From assembly GCA_943788515.1 (NCBI GenBank), contig CALSQM010000003.1:1-64000 (forward strand): a DNA stretch of 64,000 bases. The letters run 5' to 3'. Below are positions 19,668 to 28,046 of this stretch, piece by piece. Position numbers and translations under genes: made by a program. Source of the DNA: an uncultured SAR86 cluster bacterium (lineage in GTDB: Bacteria > Pseudomonadota > Gammaproteobacteria > Magnimaribacterales > D2472). Numbering within the stretch: the stretch's first letter is position 1; each line of letters starts with the position of its first letter. A model generated the notes under the pieces. It saw only the letters and a list, made by a program, of their open reading frames with translations, had not been told where the DNA came from and made no database searches.

Positions 19668-22337
19668 TTACTTAGATACTTTTATACCAAGAAATACCAT
19701 CTGACCTCTAGGATCATGATGTTTAGGATCGTAACTAAAGTTAGCTGCGTCATAAACAATTGGTGCCGCTTCATCAGTAGCATTGTTTATTCCTGCAGAT
19801 AGTTTTACATCGTAACCAGACACTTCCATATCATAAGAATATCTTAGGTCTAAAGTAGTAAAGCTATCAACATCTTGGCTAAATCCTCTTGAGGTAGCAA
19901 GCGCATCAAGTGCTCTTGTAGTCTCATACTCAGAAATCATTCTGATATAAGCTGCAAAATTATGATCGCCATTAGATAACTTAGCTGATATTACTGATTT
20001 AGTTTCAGGCATAGATCTTGCAAAGTTGTCATGGTTGAATAGACCAACAACATCTCTCATTCCACCTGAACCATTTGGAATTTCATAACTTAGAATACGT
20101 GCAGTGTTGAATCCAACTGTAGCTTGACCCCATACAGTATCAAAGTTGTATGAACCCTCAATATCAAGACCTGTTGCTTCTACATTTTCAGCATTCTGAT
20201 ATTCAGTTGTAACTCCTGCTAGAACTCCATTAAGTCTTTTGATATCTGGATCTGTTGGATCAGCAACGATCTTACCTTGAGCATTTTCAATGGTAATAAC
20301 GTTTTCATAATCAATACCCCAATAATCAACTGACAAAGAAGTTTGATCATTTGGTGTCCAAATTGCTCCAAAGTTAGTATTTTCTGAAGTTTCTGGTTCT
20401 AGGTCAGGGTTATGTGCAACAGCAACTCTAATAAAAGCTGTTGAACCTTTAGCAGTTCCATCTGGATTAAAATCCTGAAGACCTTGAAGTGAAACTAAAG
20501 AAGTTGATAACTGAGATAATGAAGCCTCTCTGAATGAAGTACTGTAAGAACCTCTTAAGACAAGATTATCATTCATCTGATATCTCATTGAAACCTTAGG
20601 ATCAAATGTTGATTCTGAAGTAAGTTGCTCATATCTAGCAGCACCAATAACTTGCAGCTTGTCGCTTACATCTTTTGAGGCTTCAGCGAATATTGCTGTT
20701 GAGTTTCTACTATCTTTATTCTCTAAACCACCGCCTAAGAATATAAGGTCAGACTGCTGAGTGATACTTCCATCAGGACCAAAAACAGCCTTTGATGCGT
20801 CATTTCTTTCTACATTGTAGCCTTCTTTTTTCATTTGAAGTCCAGTAGCAAAATCAACACCACCATCGGTAGTTCCAGTTACTAGGAAATCTAAAACCAT
20901 TAAGTCAGCAACTGTTTTTCTTCTCTCTCCAGAAGAAATATAAGCAATCAATTCAGCAGAGTTTGCTGAAGAATCAAATAGATTCCATGATTCTGTTCCA
21001 CTAGCACCACCAACTCCATTAATAGCAGCATCAAATCTTGATGTACTTGTATCAGGCTGGAAGTAAGAGTGAACTTGTTCACTGTCTGTAAAATGAACTT
21101 CCCATGAATTTCCATTCATCATTGTTCCATTAAGACCAAATGAAATTCTTTCATTTGTATTTTGTCTTGGAGCATTAGGTGAAGGGAATGCTGAGCCTAA
21201 AGCTCTTCCTAACCATAAGATAGGATATGAAAAAGGACTTCCTGCAACACCAGGCATAATTGGCTTACCTAAATAAGATAGCGCTGGGTATGAAGGTGAT
21301 TGAGGATTATCAAGCACATCAATATCAGTTGCCATATAGTCAAATTCAAAATTTACACCATTATCGAATGACGTCTTTGAAGAAAGATAAACACTTGAAT
21401 GTTCTTCGGTGTTAACTAAGTTGAATCTATCTCCATAATAAAATCCACACCTTGTTCCGCCACTAAGACCAGGAGCTGGCGCAGCTTGAGGTAATAAAAT
21501 ACCTTTAGTAGCAACACAACTCGCATCAGGAATTGATTCGTAAATATTATATGTTCCTGCATAAGGCCCACTATCAACTGTTGTGAAAGGACTTGCTCCA
21601 GGTATTGGTAAAATCAAAAAGCTGTTACCAAGTCCACTGACCGCTAATTCAGAGTAATCTGATAGCTCTGTTCCAGCTAAAGGAGATCTATCTAATTGGC
21701 TGTATGCCATTACAACATTAGTATTTCCAGTTTGAGTTCCCCAGATAACGCCCATACTGTCATCAGTCTGGTCGCCCATATCTGTATTTTGTTGTGATAA
21801 ATTAAATTCAATACCTTCGAAGTCTCTTCTTAAAATAAAGTTAACAACACCTGCAACAGCATCTGAGCCATATATAGAAGCAGCACCTTCTTTAAGAATT
21901 TCAACTCTTTCAGTTGCAATCATTGGGATCATATTTGTATCAACAAATACAGCACCATCATTAGATGTACCAGCTGCAATAGTTTGCCTTCGACCGTCAA
22001 CCAACACTAATGTTGATGAAAGGCCAAGACCTCTAAGGTTTACATTAGATGTTCCTTGAGTAGAACCAGCTGTAAATGAATCTGGGTTATTTTCAGACCC
22101 TGAGTCAACAGCTATATTTCTTATAATATCTGCAGCAGTTGATGCTCCTAGGTCTTCAATCGTGTCTCTGCCAATTACTTCGACAGCACTTGCTCCATCT
22201 TTAGCACTACTCTTCAGATATGAACCGGTAACAACAACTTCTTCAACAGAAGATGAGTCTTGAGCAATAAGCCCTATAGGTGTTAATAAGAAAGCAAATA
22301 CGACTAGTGAAGAAAAAATACTAGTTAATTTATTCAT
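19668..22337 (-). CDS. TonB-dependent outer-membrane receptor
   Basis: Energised outer-membrane importer of a scarce ligand. The start at 22337 (MNKLTSIFSSLVVFAFLLTP) has AGGGGGA upstream and gives 889 residues; a longer frame to 22388 lacks a good site. A signal peptide ends near residue 25, then a TonB box (EEVVVTGSYL) and plug domain (VNLRGLGLSSTLVLVDGRRQ, EILKEGAASIYGSDAVAGVV), then a long beta-barrel with the family block NLEPETSENTNFGAIWTPN. It resembles the sugar/peptide/unknown-substrate receptors common in marine bacteria more than siderophore receptors, but the ligand cannot be assigned. It is a single-gene unit with its own terminator. Confidence 0.93.
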   Translation of the reverse strand: MNKLTSIFSSLVVFAFLLTPIGLIAQDSSSVEEVVVTGSYLKSSAKDGASAVEVIGRDTIEDLGASTAADIIRNIAVDSGSENNPDSFTAGSTQGTSNVNLRGLGLSSTLVLVDGRRQTIAAGTSNDGAVFVDTNMIPMIATERVEILKEGAASIYGSDAVAGVVNFILRRDFEGIEFNLSQQNTDMGDQTDDSMGVIWGTQTGNTNVVMAYSQLDRSPLAGTELSDYSELAVSGLGNSFLILPIPGASPFTTVDSGPYAGTYNIYESIPDASCVATKGILLPQAAPAPGLSGGTRCGFYYGDRFNLVNTEEHSSVYLSSKTSFDNGVNFEFDYMATDIDVLDNPQSPSYPALSYLGKPIMPGVAGSPFSYPILWLGRALGSAFPSPNAPRQNTNERISFGLNGTMMNGNSWEVHFTDSEQVHSYFQPDTSTSRFDAAINGVGGASGTESWNLFDSSANSAELIAYISSGERRKTVADLMVLDFLVTGTTDGGVDFATGLQMKKEGYNVERNDASKAVFGPDGSITQQSDLIFLGGGLENKDSRNSTAIFAEASKDVSDKLQVIGAARYEQLTSESTFDPKVSMRYQMNDNLVLRGSYSTSFREASLSQLSTSLVSLQGLQDFNPDGTAKGSTAFIRVAVAHNPDLEPETSENTNFGAIWTPNDQTSLSVDYWGIDYENVITIENAQGKIVADPTDPDIKRLNGVLAGVTTEYQNAENVEATGLDIEGSYNFDTVWGQATVGFNTARILSYEIPNGSGGMRDVVGLFNHDNFARSMPETKSVISAKLSNGDHNFAAYIRMISEYETTRALDALATSRGFSQDVDSFTTLDLRYSYDMEVSGYDVKLSAGINNATDEAAPIVYDAANFSYDPKHHDPRGQMVFLGIKVSK

Positions 22338-22377
22338 AAAAATATCCCCCTGATATTTTGATTGTTTTAGTAAAAAT

Positions 22378-22383
22378 ATTATA
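22378..22383 (-). promoter_or_regulatory. Candidate -10 box upstream of the TonB receptor
   Basis: A perfect TATAAT on the minus strand lies about 40 bases before the receptor start. No good -35 hexamer is seen at the proper spacing, so an activator may be needed. The flanking 22338-22526 is AT-rich and otherwise featureless apart from the palindrome ATATGCATAT at 22418-22427. No clear Fur box was found. Confidence 0.35.
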
Positions 22384-22526
22384 CACAATAAGTATATATA
22401 TCATTTATGCACAGCTAATATGCATATATTCTGATATGAAAGTAACAGTATTTTAAATCAATGTACACAGTAAAAAATAATATTTACCAATGGTATTGCA
22501 AATGAAATTTATTCTGCTAAGGCTTA

Positions 22527-23030
22527 TTAAATAAGCTTTTTAACTTTTTTGGCGCAATCTTCTGCTGGACTCCAAAACCAACCATTTGGTTCATACCCAC
22601 CTGAGTCCCATATTCTGCCGTGAGTCATGTTTATACATTCAACATAGGCTACTTTGGCATTAATATCTAGACCCAGCCTATCCAATGAAACAGCCTTTGT
22701 CCAAAGCGCCATAGAAACATCATTCATCTGATAGTTTTTTTGAATAGCCTTTTTTTGTTCGGGGCTAACCTTACCAACTGCAGGCGCAGGCACTTTATCA
22801 TCATGCATTTCTTTTTGAATTTTTTTTGCCTCAGGCCCCCAAATATCAAAACATAGATCAACAACTGCCACAGCATCCTCATATTTTTTTTGAGCAAACA
22901 GTTCTATTGCTGTTATAGACCAATATGCAGAATCACCAAGTTTATCGTTGCTTGAAAAACATGCAGGATTTGCAAATAAGTTAGATGAATAAAAAGAAAA
23001 TAACAAAGTTAGTAATATATTTTTTCTCAT
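22527..23030 (-). CDS. Small exported protein of unknown function
   Basis: A 167-residue protein with a clear signal peptide (MRKNILLTLLFSFYSSNLFA, then NPACF). The mature part is helical and resembles tetratricopeptide pairs: AYWSITAIELFAQKKYEDAV and MALWTKAVSLDRLGLDINAK. It contains five cysteines (including CFSSND, DLCFDIWG and ECINMTHG), consistent with periplasmic disulfides, and a Trp-rich end (WDSGGYEPNGWFWSPAEDC). I do not recognise the family. It lies between ssrA and the TonB receptor on the same strand, about 190 bases before the receptor start, so a functional link is only possible. Confidence 0.8.
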   Translation of the reverse strand: MRKNILLTLLFSFYSSNLFANPACFSSNDKLGDSAYWSITAIELFAQKKYEDAVAVVDLCFDIWGPEAKKIQKEMHDDKVPAPAVGKVSPEQKKAIQKNYQMNDVSMALWTKAVSLDRLGLDINAKVAYVECINMTHGRIWDSGGYEPNGWFWSPAEDCAKKVKKLI

Positions 23031-23060
23031 ATAGTTACTTATCCTATTAGATATTAAAAA

Positions 23061-23409
23061 TGGTGGAGGCGGCGGGAATTGAACCCGCGTCCGCTAATCC
23101 TTCAGCCTAACTTCTACATGCATAGCTCACCCAATTGGCTTTTTAACTTTCGTGACCCGAGGAGCAGGGTACAAAAGCGAGCTTGATTAGTTTTAACCAA
23201 ACTGTGTCCAAGCAACACAGCTTGGCTAGACTATGATATTTGCCGATACTTCAAACCATAGTCAATTCTGGTATCGGTTAGCATTAAGCTGCTAAAGCGT
23301 AGTTGTCGTTATTTGCAACTAAATTTTTTGTAGTATGTTTTACAAGAATTACCACAATCTTGGCATGCGCTTCGGAGTCCAGTAGAAACGTCGAACCCTG
23401 TTCGCCCCC
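23061..23409 (-). ncRNA. ssrA: tmRNA (ssrA)
   Basis: Transfer-messenger RNA that rescues stalled ribosomes with SmpB. The 5' end (GGGGGCG, 23409-23403) pairs with the 3' acceptor strand CGCCUCC before A-CCA (encoded CCA at 23061-23063). The T arm reads GGGTTCAATTCCC. The tag frame at 23316-23284 is GCA AAT AAC GAC AAC TAC GCT TTA GCA GCT TAA, giving ANNDNYALAA. At 349 nt it is one-piece, not circularly permuted. smpB lies just upstream on the same strand, the classic arrangement. Confidence 0.97.
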
Positions 23410-23457
23410 ATAGGGATGATGATTATACAGTATTACTTAAAATTTTTAGTAGGATGG

Positions 23458-23925
23458 TTATTGTTTTTTGGCATTCTTAAGAATTCTACCCTGGTCACGT
23501 TCCCAATCTCTCTTCTTAATATCTTGCCTTTGATCTCTTACTTTCTTTCCTTTACCAGTAGCAATATCACATTTAATATGATTATCCTTCCAATACATTG
23601 AAGTCATAATTACTGTTAGGCCCTTTTCATTTTTTAGTTTTTGGAGCTCTGATATCTCCTTTTTTTTCAATAAAAGTTTTCTTGTTCTAAGCGGATCAAC
23701 ATTGAAATCTTTTAAAGAAGCCGGCGGATCTATTTTTATACCAAATAACCATGCCTCATCTTTTTTGAAAGTGACGTAGCTGTTTTTTACATCAATCTTT
23801 CCATTTCTAAGAGATTTAACTTCCCATCCCTCTAAAACAAGTCCAGCCTGAAATGTATCACCAAGTACATAGTTTCTTGATGCAGTTTTATTCTTTACAA
23901 TTAGTGCAGGTTTATCTTTAGACAT
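23458..23925 (-). CDS. smpB: SsrA-binding protein SmpB
   Basis: tmRNA partner that brings it to stalled ribosomes and mimics the anticodon arm. The 155 residues contain the OB-fold core NYVLGDTFQAGLVLEGWEVK, SLRNGKIDVKNSYV, LLLKKKEI and a basic C-terminal tail (KKVRDQRQDIKKRDWERDQG). It ends 48 bases before ssrA and is divergent from the DUF3429-like gene. Confidence 0.97.
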   Translation of the reverse strand: MSKDKPALIVKNKTASRNYVLGDTFQAGLVLEGWEVKSLRNGKIDVKNSYVTFKKDEAWLFGIKIDPPASLKDFNVDPLRTRKLLLKKKEISELQKLKNEKGLTVIMTSMYWKDNHIKCDIATGKGKKVRDQRQDIKKRDWERDQGRILKNAKKQ

Positions 23926-23978
23926 ACCTTTATTATGTCCTTAGATAGTTACAGTGCAACAAAAAAATTAAATTTAAA

Positions 23979-24443
23979 ATGAATATTGATTATTTAAAAG
24001 CAACATTTGGATATATTGGATTTATACCATTCGCTATTTTAGCGATTACTCCATGGATCTTTGATGGAGCTATTGCACACATTGCAATAATCTTTCAAAT
24101 TGGTTATGGAGCAATTATTCTTACTTTTTTAGGTGGGATGGCATGGGGTTGGAGAGACGATCAAAAAAATCAAAAGATAAATCTTGCTATAGGTATAGCT
24201 TATAGTTTGATAGGCTGCATGTTATTACTTCTAATGTATTTGGAGTTTATATTGAGCGCTTTATTAATTTCAGTTATAAGTTTTCAATCTTTTTATTATT
24301 TTGAAAGATCAACTGAGGATTTTGTTAAAAGAAGTGAAGATTATATGCACTTTAGAAAAATGTTGTCTCTGTTAGTCTCTATTAGTTTTCTGATATCATC
24401 TGCTTACTGGATCAACCCTTATAGTAACCCTTTAAATTTTTAA
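23979..24443 (+). CDS. DUF3429-like integral membrane protein
   Basis: A 154-residue membrane protein with about five hydrophobic segments. FGYIGFIPFAILAITPWIF near the N-terminus and YGAIILTFLGGMAWGW in the second segment resemble the DUF3429 family (YGAxIxxFLGGxxWG), which has no known function. It ends six bases before the NSS transporter start, so the two are probably co-transcribed. Family assignment is from memory of the motif, not from a search. Confidence 0.7.
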   Translation: MNIDYLKATFGYIGFIPFAILAITPWIFDGAIAHIAIIFQIGYGAIILTFLGGMAWGWRDDQKNQKINLAIGIAYSLIGCMLLLLMYLEFILSALLISVISFQSFYYFERSTEDFVKRSEDYMHFRKMLSLLVSISFLISSAYWINPYSNPLNF

Positions 24444-24449
24444 AAAATT

Positions 24450-25853
24450 ATGGAAATACAAAAACAACTTAAATCACATGGCGCATGGGTCGGTAAATGG
24501 ACCTTTATTCTTGCTGCTACTGGTTCTGCAGTTGGGTTAGGTAACATATGGGGATTCCCATATAAAGCAGGAACAAATGGTGGTGGTGCCTTTGTTCTCA
24601 TTTATTTGGGTTGCATTTTAGCTATCGGATTGCCAATCATGGTTAGTGAAATTGTTATTGGTAGAAGAGCGGGTAACAGTCCTGTTAATGCGATGAGGAG
24701 AGTTGCTGTTGATTCTAATACAACTCCATTATGGCGATTTGTTGGATGGAGCGGGATATTTGCTGGAGTTCTTATTCTTTCCTTTTATAGTGTCATAGCT
24801 GGCATATGCTTAAATTATATTTTTATTTCTGCAACTTCTTCCGGAGCATTAAGTGCTACTGATCAATTCTCAAATGTTATCTCATCGCCTCTTAATTTGC
24901 TTTTTTGGCATACAGTCTTCATGACTTTAACTGCTTTAATCGTTTCGGCTGGTATCAAAGATGGCATTGGTAGAATGGTTAAAATATTAATGCCCATGCT
25001 AGGGATCTTAATGATCTTTATGGTTATTTACGCGATCATTAACGGCGATTTTAATAAAGCAATGACATTTTTATTTGCTCCTGATTTTTCTAATGTTACT
25101 GCGAACACCTTATTGCAGGCTATGGGGCAAGCATTTTTTAGTCTAGGTCTTGGAATGGGTTCGATCATGGCATATGGAGCTTATATGCCTAAAGATCAAA
25201 GCATAGTCAGCAATTCATTTACAGTTGCATCACTGGACACACTTGTTGCAATCGTAGCTGGCATAGCTATTTTTCCAATTATTTTCGCTTTTAGTTTAGA
25301 GCCTAATAGCGGTCCTGGTTTGGTTTTTATTTCAATGCTATCTGCTTTTAATCAAATGCAATTTGGCCAATTTATTGGTCCACTCTTTTTCGTATTACTT
25401 TCAGTAGCGGCACTGAGCTCATCAATATCTTTGCTAGAGCCTGGTGTTGCTTATTTATCAGAAGAGGGAATTTTACCTAGAAAAAGGTCTGCTGAAATTA
25501 TTGCATTTATTGCTTGGGTTCTTGGAATAGGTTCTGCCTTGAGCTTTAATTTATGGTCTGGCTTCGATCTGATTGGCAATAGAGATTTCCTTGAATCAAT
25601 GGAGTTCATTACCAATCAAATATTGCTTCCATTAGGTGGTATGTTTATTGCAATATTTGTTGGATGGTTCATGAAAAAATCACTAATAACTGATGAAATT
25701 GGTGAGATGAATTCAGTTTTATATTTGCTATGGAGGTTCTTTGTAAAATTCATAGCTCCTTTATCCGTTGCTTATATTTTTTATAGTCAATTTCAAGAGA
25801 TGATTGTCGAGTTTTTCACTAGAATTCATACTGCCTTTTTATCAATCTTCTAA
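24450..25853 (+). CDS. Sodium-dependent transporter, NSS (SNF) family
   Basis: Na+-coupled symporter of the LeuT/MhsT fold for an amino acid or related amine. In the 467 residues TM1 carries the unwound signature ATGSAVGLGNIWGFPYKAGT (about residue 25), followed by NGGGAFVLIYLGC. About 11 membrane helices can be counted, like bacterial MhsT-type members. The TM6 region (QAMGQAFFSLGLGMGSIMAYG) holds the conserved FFSLGxGxG stretch. Substrate unknown. It is inserted with its DUF3429-like neighbour between smpB and ratA, which are adjacent in E. coli. Confidence 0.92.
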   Translation: MEIQKQLKSHGAWVGKWTFILAATGSAVGLGNIWGFPYKAGTNGGGAFVLIYLGCILAIGLPIMVSEIVIGRRAGNSPVNAMRRVAVDSNTTPLWRFVGWSGIFAGVLILSFYSVIAGICLNYIFISATSSGALSATDQFSNVISSPLNLLFWHTVFMTLTALIVSAGIKDGIGRMVKILMPMLGILMIFMVIYAIINGDFNKAMTFLFAPDFSNVTANTLLQAMGQAFFSLGLGMGSIMAYGAYMPKDQSIVSNSFTVASLDTLVAIVAGIAIFPIIFAFSLEPNSGPGLVFISMLSAFNQMQFGQFIGPLFFVLLSVAALSSSISLLEPGVAYLSEEGILPRKRSAEIIAFIAWVLGIGSALSFNLWSGFDLIGNRDFLESMEFITNQILLPLGGMFIAIFVGWFMKKSLITDEIGEMNSVLYLLWRFFVKFIAPLSVAYIFYSQFQEMIVEFFTRIHTAFLSIF

Positions 25854-25878
25854 TAGATAATTTTTTTATGCCTCAATA

Positions 25879-26298
25879 ATGAAAAGAAAAATCCATTTTA
25901 AAAAAGAGTTAGATGTTAATAGGCAAAAAGCTTTCGATGTTGTTTCAAAGTTTGATGAGTATTCTGAGTTTTTACCAGGCTGTACAGGATCCTCTCTTAT
26001 AAAAAGAGATTTCCCTACGGAAATAGGGCGGCTTGAATGTAATATTTTAGGAAAGGAATATTTTATTATTTCTGAAAATACCATTTCTGAAGATTCAATT
26101 ACAATCAACCAGATCGAAGGTCCTTTTAATTATTTTGAAGGTAAGTGGACGGTTGAGGCAAAAAGTGACGATTCATGTATTATATATTTTGAAGGCGAAT
26201 TAGAGCTTCCATTTTTACTAAATGCTATGGCCTCTCAAACCCTAATTGATAAATTTTCATCTGCTGTTATTGAGGCATTTATTAATAGAGTTTCATGA
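25879..26298 (+). CDS. ratA: RatA/COQ10-type START-domain protein
   Basis: A 139-residue lipid-binding-fold protein; homologues are described as the E. coli toxin RatA and as ubiquinone-binding COQ10 proteins. Family features are FDEYSEFLPGCTGSSLI (residues about 27-43) and IEGPFNYFEGKWTVE. It precedes rnfH with a four-base overlap, the ratA-rnfH pair next to smpB and bamE that is conserved in gammaproteobacteria. Role in respiration or ribosome inhibition is not decidable from sequence. Confidence 0.88.
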   Translation: MKRKIHFKKELDVNRQKAFDVVSKFDEYSEFLPGCTGSSLIKRDFPTEIGRLECNILGKEYFIISENTISEDSITINQIEGPFNYFEGKWTVEAKSDDSCIIYFEGELELPFLLNAMASQTLIDKFSSAVIEAFINRVS

Positions 26299-26573
26299 AA
26301 ATATTCTTTTCTTATCAGGGGATAGTAGAGAGTCACTTTTTATCATTTAATGTTTCTTCAAGCATAACTGTTGCTGAATTCATAGAGTTTAAAGAAATAA
26401 AGAAAATTATATCTTTAATTGACCATGAGTGTATTTTTGCCGTTAATAGCGAACTTTTGGATGGAAATTTTAAACCCTTGCCTAATAAATACAGGTTACG
26501 AGAGGGAGAAAGGGTTGAGATACTTAGGCCTCTTTTCCAGGACCCAAAAGAGAGAAGATTAAGTAAGGTTTAG
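26295..26573 (+). CDS. rnfH: RnfH family ubiquitin-fold protein
   Basis: A 92-residue beta-grasp protein of unknown biochemical role. The end NKYRLREGERVEILRPLFQD followed by PKERRLSKV matches RnfH (LxxGDRVEIYRPLxxDPKExRR). It overlaps ratA by four bases and converges with bamE, also by four bases. Confidence 0.9.
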   Translation: MKIFFSYQGIVESHFLSFNVSSSITVAEFIEFKEIKKIISLIDHECIFAVNSELLDGNFKPLPNKYRLREGERVEILRPLFQDPKERRLSKV

Positions 26574-26905
26574 TCCTCTTCCGGGCTATTAACAGTTATC
26601 CAGTTTTTTACTAATCCATTTTCATCAAAAAAAATAGTCAGTCTTTTTTCTGTAACCACTTCATCACCAATTTGAACAAAGTTTATATAATCCCATCTAG
26701 ATTCATGAAAGGGATCTTTAATTACTGCTGTTCCTAATATGAATTGAACCTGGTCCTGTGTTTGACCAATCGCAAGCTTATCTAAATCCTCATCTTCAAT
26801 AATATTGCCTTGAAGAACAGGAACCTTGTAAGGACTAAATGAAGAGCATGAGCTGATAATCAACACTACAGAAAAAATATAGAATGTGAGAGTGAGTTGT
26901 TTCAT
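26570..26905 (-). CDS. bamE: Outer-membrane assembly lipoprotein BamE
   Basis: Lipoprotein subunit of the BAM complex that inserts beta-barrel proteins. The 111 residues start with a lipoprotein signal peptide whose Cys lies in IISSCSSF, then VPVLQGNIIEDEDLDKLAIG, QTQDQVQFILGTAVIKDPFH and RWDYINFVQIG, the SmpA/OmlA domain. Minus strand, opposite fur across about 86 bases, as with Pseudomonas omlA and fur. Confidence 0.94.
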   Translation of the reverse strand: MKQLTLTFYIFSVVLIISSCSSFSPYKVPVLQGNIIEDEDLDKLAIGQTQDQVQFILGTAVIKDPFHESRWDYINFVQIGDEVVTEKRLTIFFDENGLVKNWITVNSPEED

Positions 26906-26991
26906 AATTAATTTGGATTATACTTTGTTATATCTGTAAAGTCTTTTCACTATAAGCAATACGACAATAAAAAATAATTAAAGTTTAAAAA

Positions 26992-27411
26992 ATGGGCAAT
27001 CAAACTGAAGAACTAAAAAAAGCTGGGTTAAAGGCCACTTTACCTCGAATTAAAATAATGGAAGTTTTGGCATCAACTGCACTTCAAGAAGAAGCTCATT
27101 TTAGCGCTGAGGATATATATAGAGAGCTAATTTCACAAAATGAAGATATTGGACTAGCAACCATTTACAGAGTTTTAACTCAATTTGAGGCCGCTGGAAT
27201 GGTAACAAAACATCATTTTGAGAACAGTAAAGCTGTTTATGAAATTAACTCAGATGAACATCATGACCATATGGTAGATGTAGATACTGGAAAGGTTCTC
27301 GAATTTCATGACGAGGAATTAGAGCAGCTTCAACACGACATTGCTAAAAGAAAAGGTTATGAGTTAGTTGATCACAGCATGGTTCTGCATGTAAGAAAAA
27401 TAGAATCTTAA
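26992..27411 (+). CDS. fur: Ferric uptake regulator Fur
   Basis: Iron-responsive repressor. The 139 residues have the winged helix (LKATLPRIKIMEVLAS, GLATIYRVLTQFEAAGMV) and metal-binding dimerisation domain (HHDHMVDVDTGKVLEFHDEE). The CxxC of E. coli Fur is absent, replaced by VDVDTG, as in Pseudomonas Fur, whose C-terminus (YELVDHSMVLHVRK) it also resembles. It ends just before the grpE heat-shock promoter. Confidence 0.95.
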   Translation: MGNQTEELKKAGLKATLPRIKIMEVLASTALQEEAHFSAEDIYRELISQNEDIGLATIYRVLTQFEAAGMVTKHHFENSKAVYEINSDEHHDHMVDVDTGKVLEFHDEELEQLQHDIAKRKGYELVDHSMVLHVRKIES

Positions 27412-27424
27412 ATTTAGTTCAGCC

Positions 27425-27452
27425 CTTGAACTGAAAATTTAAATCCCAATAT
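27425..27452 (+). promoter_or_regulatory. Sigma-32 heat-shock promoter of grpE-dnaK-dnaJ
   Basis: CTTGAA at 27425-27430 and CCCAATAT at 27445-27452 are separated by 14 bases, matching the RpoH consensus CTTGAA-N13/14-CCCCATnT. The predicted start of transcription lies near 27459, shortly before the grpE ATG at 27475. It implies RpoH control of the chaperone operon. Confidence 0.82.
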
Positions 27453-27474
27453 ATTATTTAAACGGGATTTAATT

Positions 27475-28035
27475 ATGGCAAAACAAAAAAAATCAAAAGC
27501 TACGGATGTAGATTCTGATAATATAGTAAATGAAGAAGTTGAAGTTGAAGTTGAAGTAAAAGACAGTGAATCAACTGATGACATTGGAACTCTTTCATAT
27601 GAAGAACTTCTTGATAAGAAAGAAGAATTAGAGAAATCTATACTTCGCGCTAATGCAGATTTAGATAATGCGCTTAAGAGAACTTTATCTGAAGTCGAAA
27701 AAGCTCATAAGTATGGTGTAGAAAAATTACTTGTTGAGTTATTGCCTGTAATAGATAGTTTAGAACATGCCTTAAATAACCTTTCAGCTGAAGCGCCAGA
27801 GGAAAAAGAAGGCATTGAACTTACATTAAAGTCTTTTGAATTTGCCCTTGATAAATTTGGAATGATACCCATCTATCCTGTTAATGAAGAATTTAATCCA
27901 GAAAAACACGAAGCAGTCACCATGGAGCAAGACAAAGATAAAGGGAATGGTTTAATTGGAAGCGTATTTCAGAGAGGTTGGGAGCTACATTCAAGAGTAG
28001 TAAGACCAGCCAGAGTTACAGTTATTAAAAACTAG
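27475..28035 (+). CDS. grpE: GrpE nucleotide-exchange factor
   Basis: Exchanges ADP on DnaK. The 186 residues have a charged N-terminus, a long coiled coil (residues about 40-90), then LLPVIDSLEHALNN, VNEEFNPEKHEAVTME and VFQRGWELHSRVVRPARVTV, the GrpE signature. First gene behind the sigma-32 promoter. Confidence 0.97.
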   Translation: MAKQKKSKATDVDSDNIVNEEVEVEVEVKDSESTDDIGTLSYEELLDKKEELEKSILRANADLDNALKRTLSEVEKAHKYGVEKLLVELLPVIDSLEHALNNLSAEAPEEKEGIELTLKSFEFALDKFGMIPIYPVNEEFNPEKHEAVTMEQDKDKGNGLIGSVFQRGWELHSRVVRPARVTVIKN

Positions 28036-28046
28036 AGGAAAGATAA

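Noticed and set aside
23061-23120. Integration site at the ssrA 3' end
   Set aside because: I looked for a second copy of the ssrA 3' sequence and for an integrase in the window and found neither.
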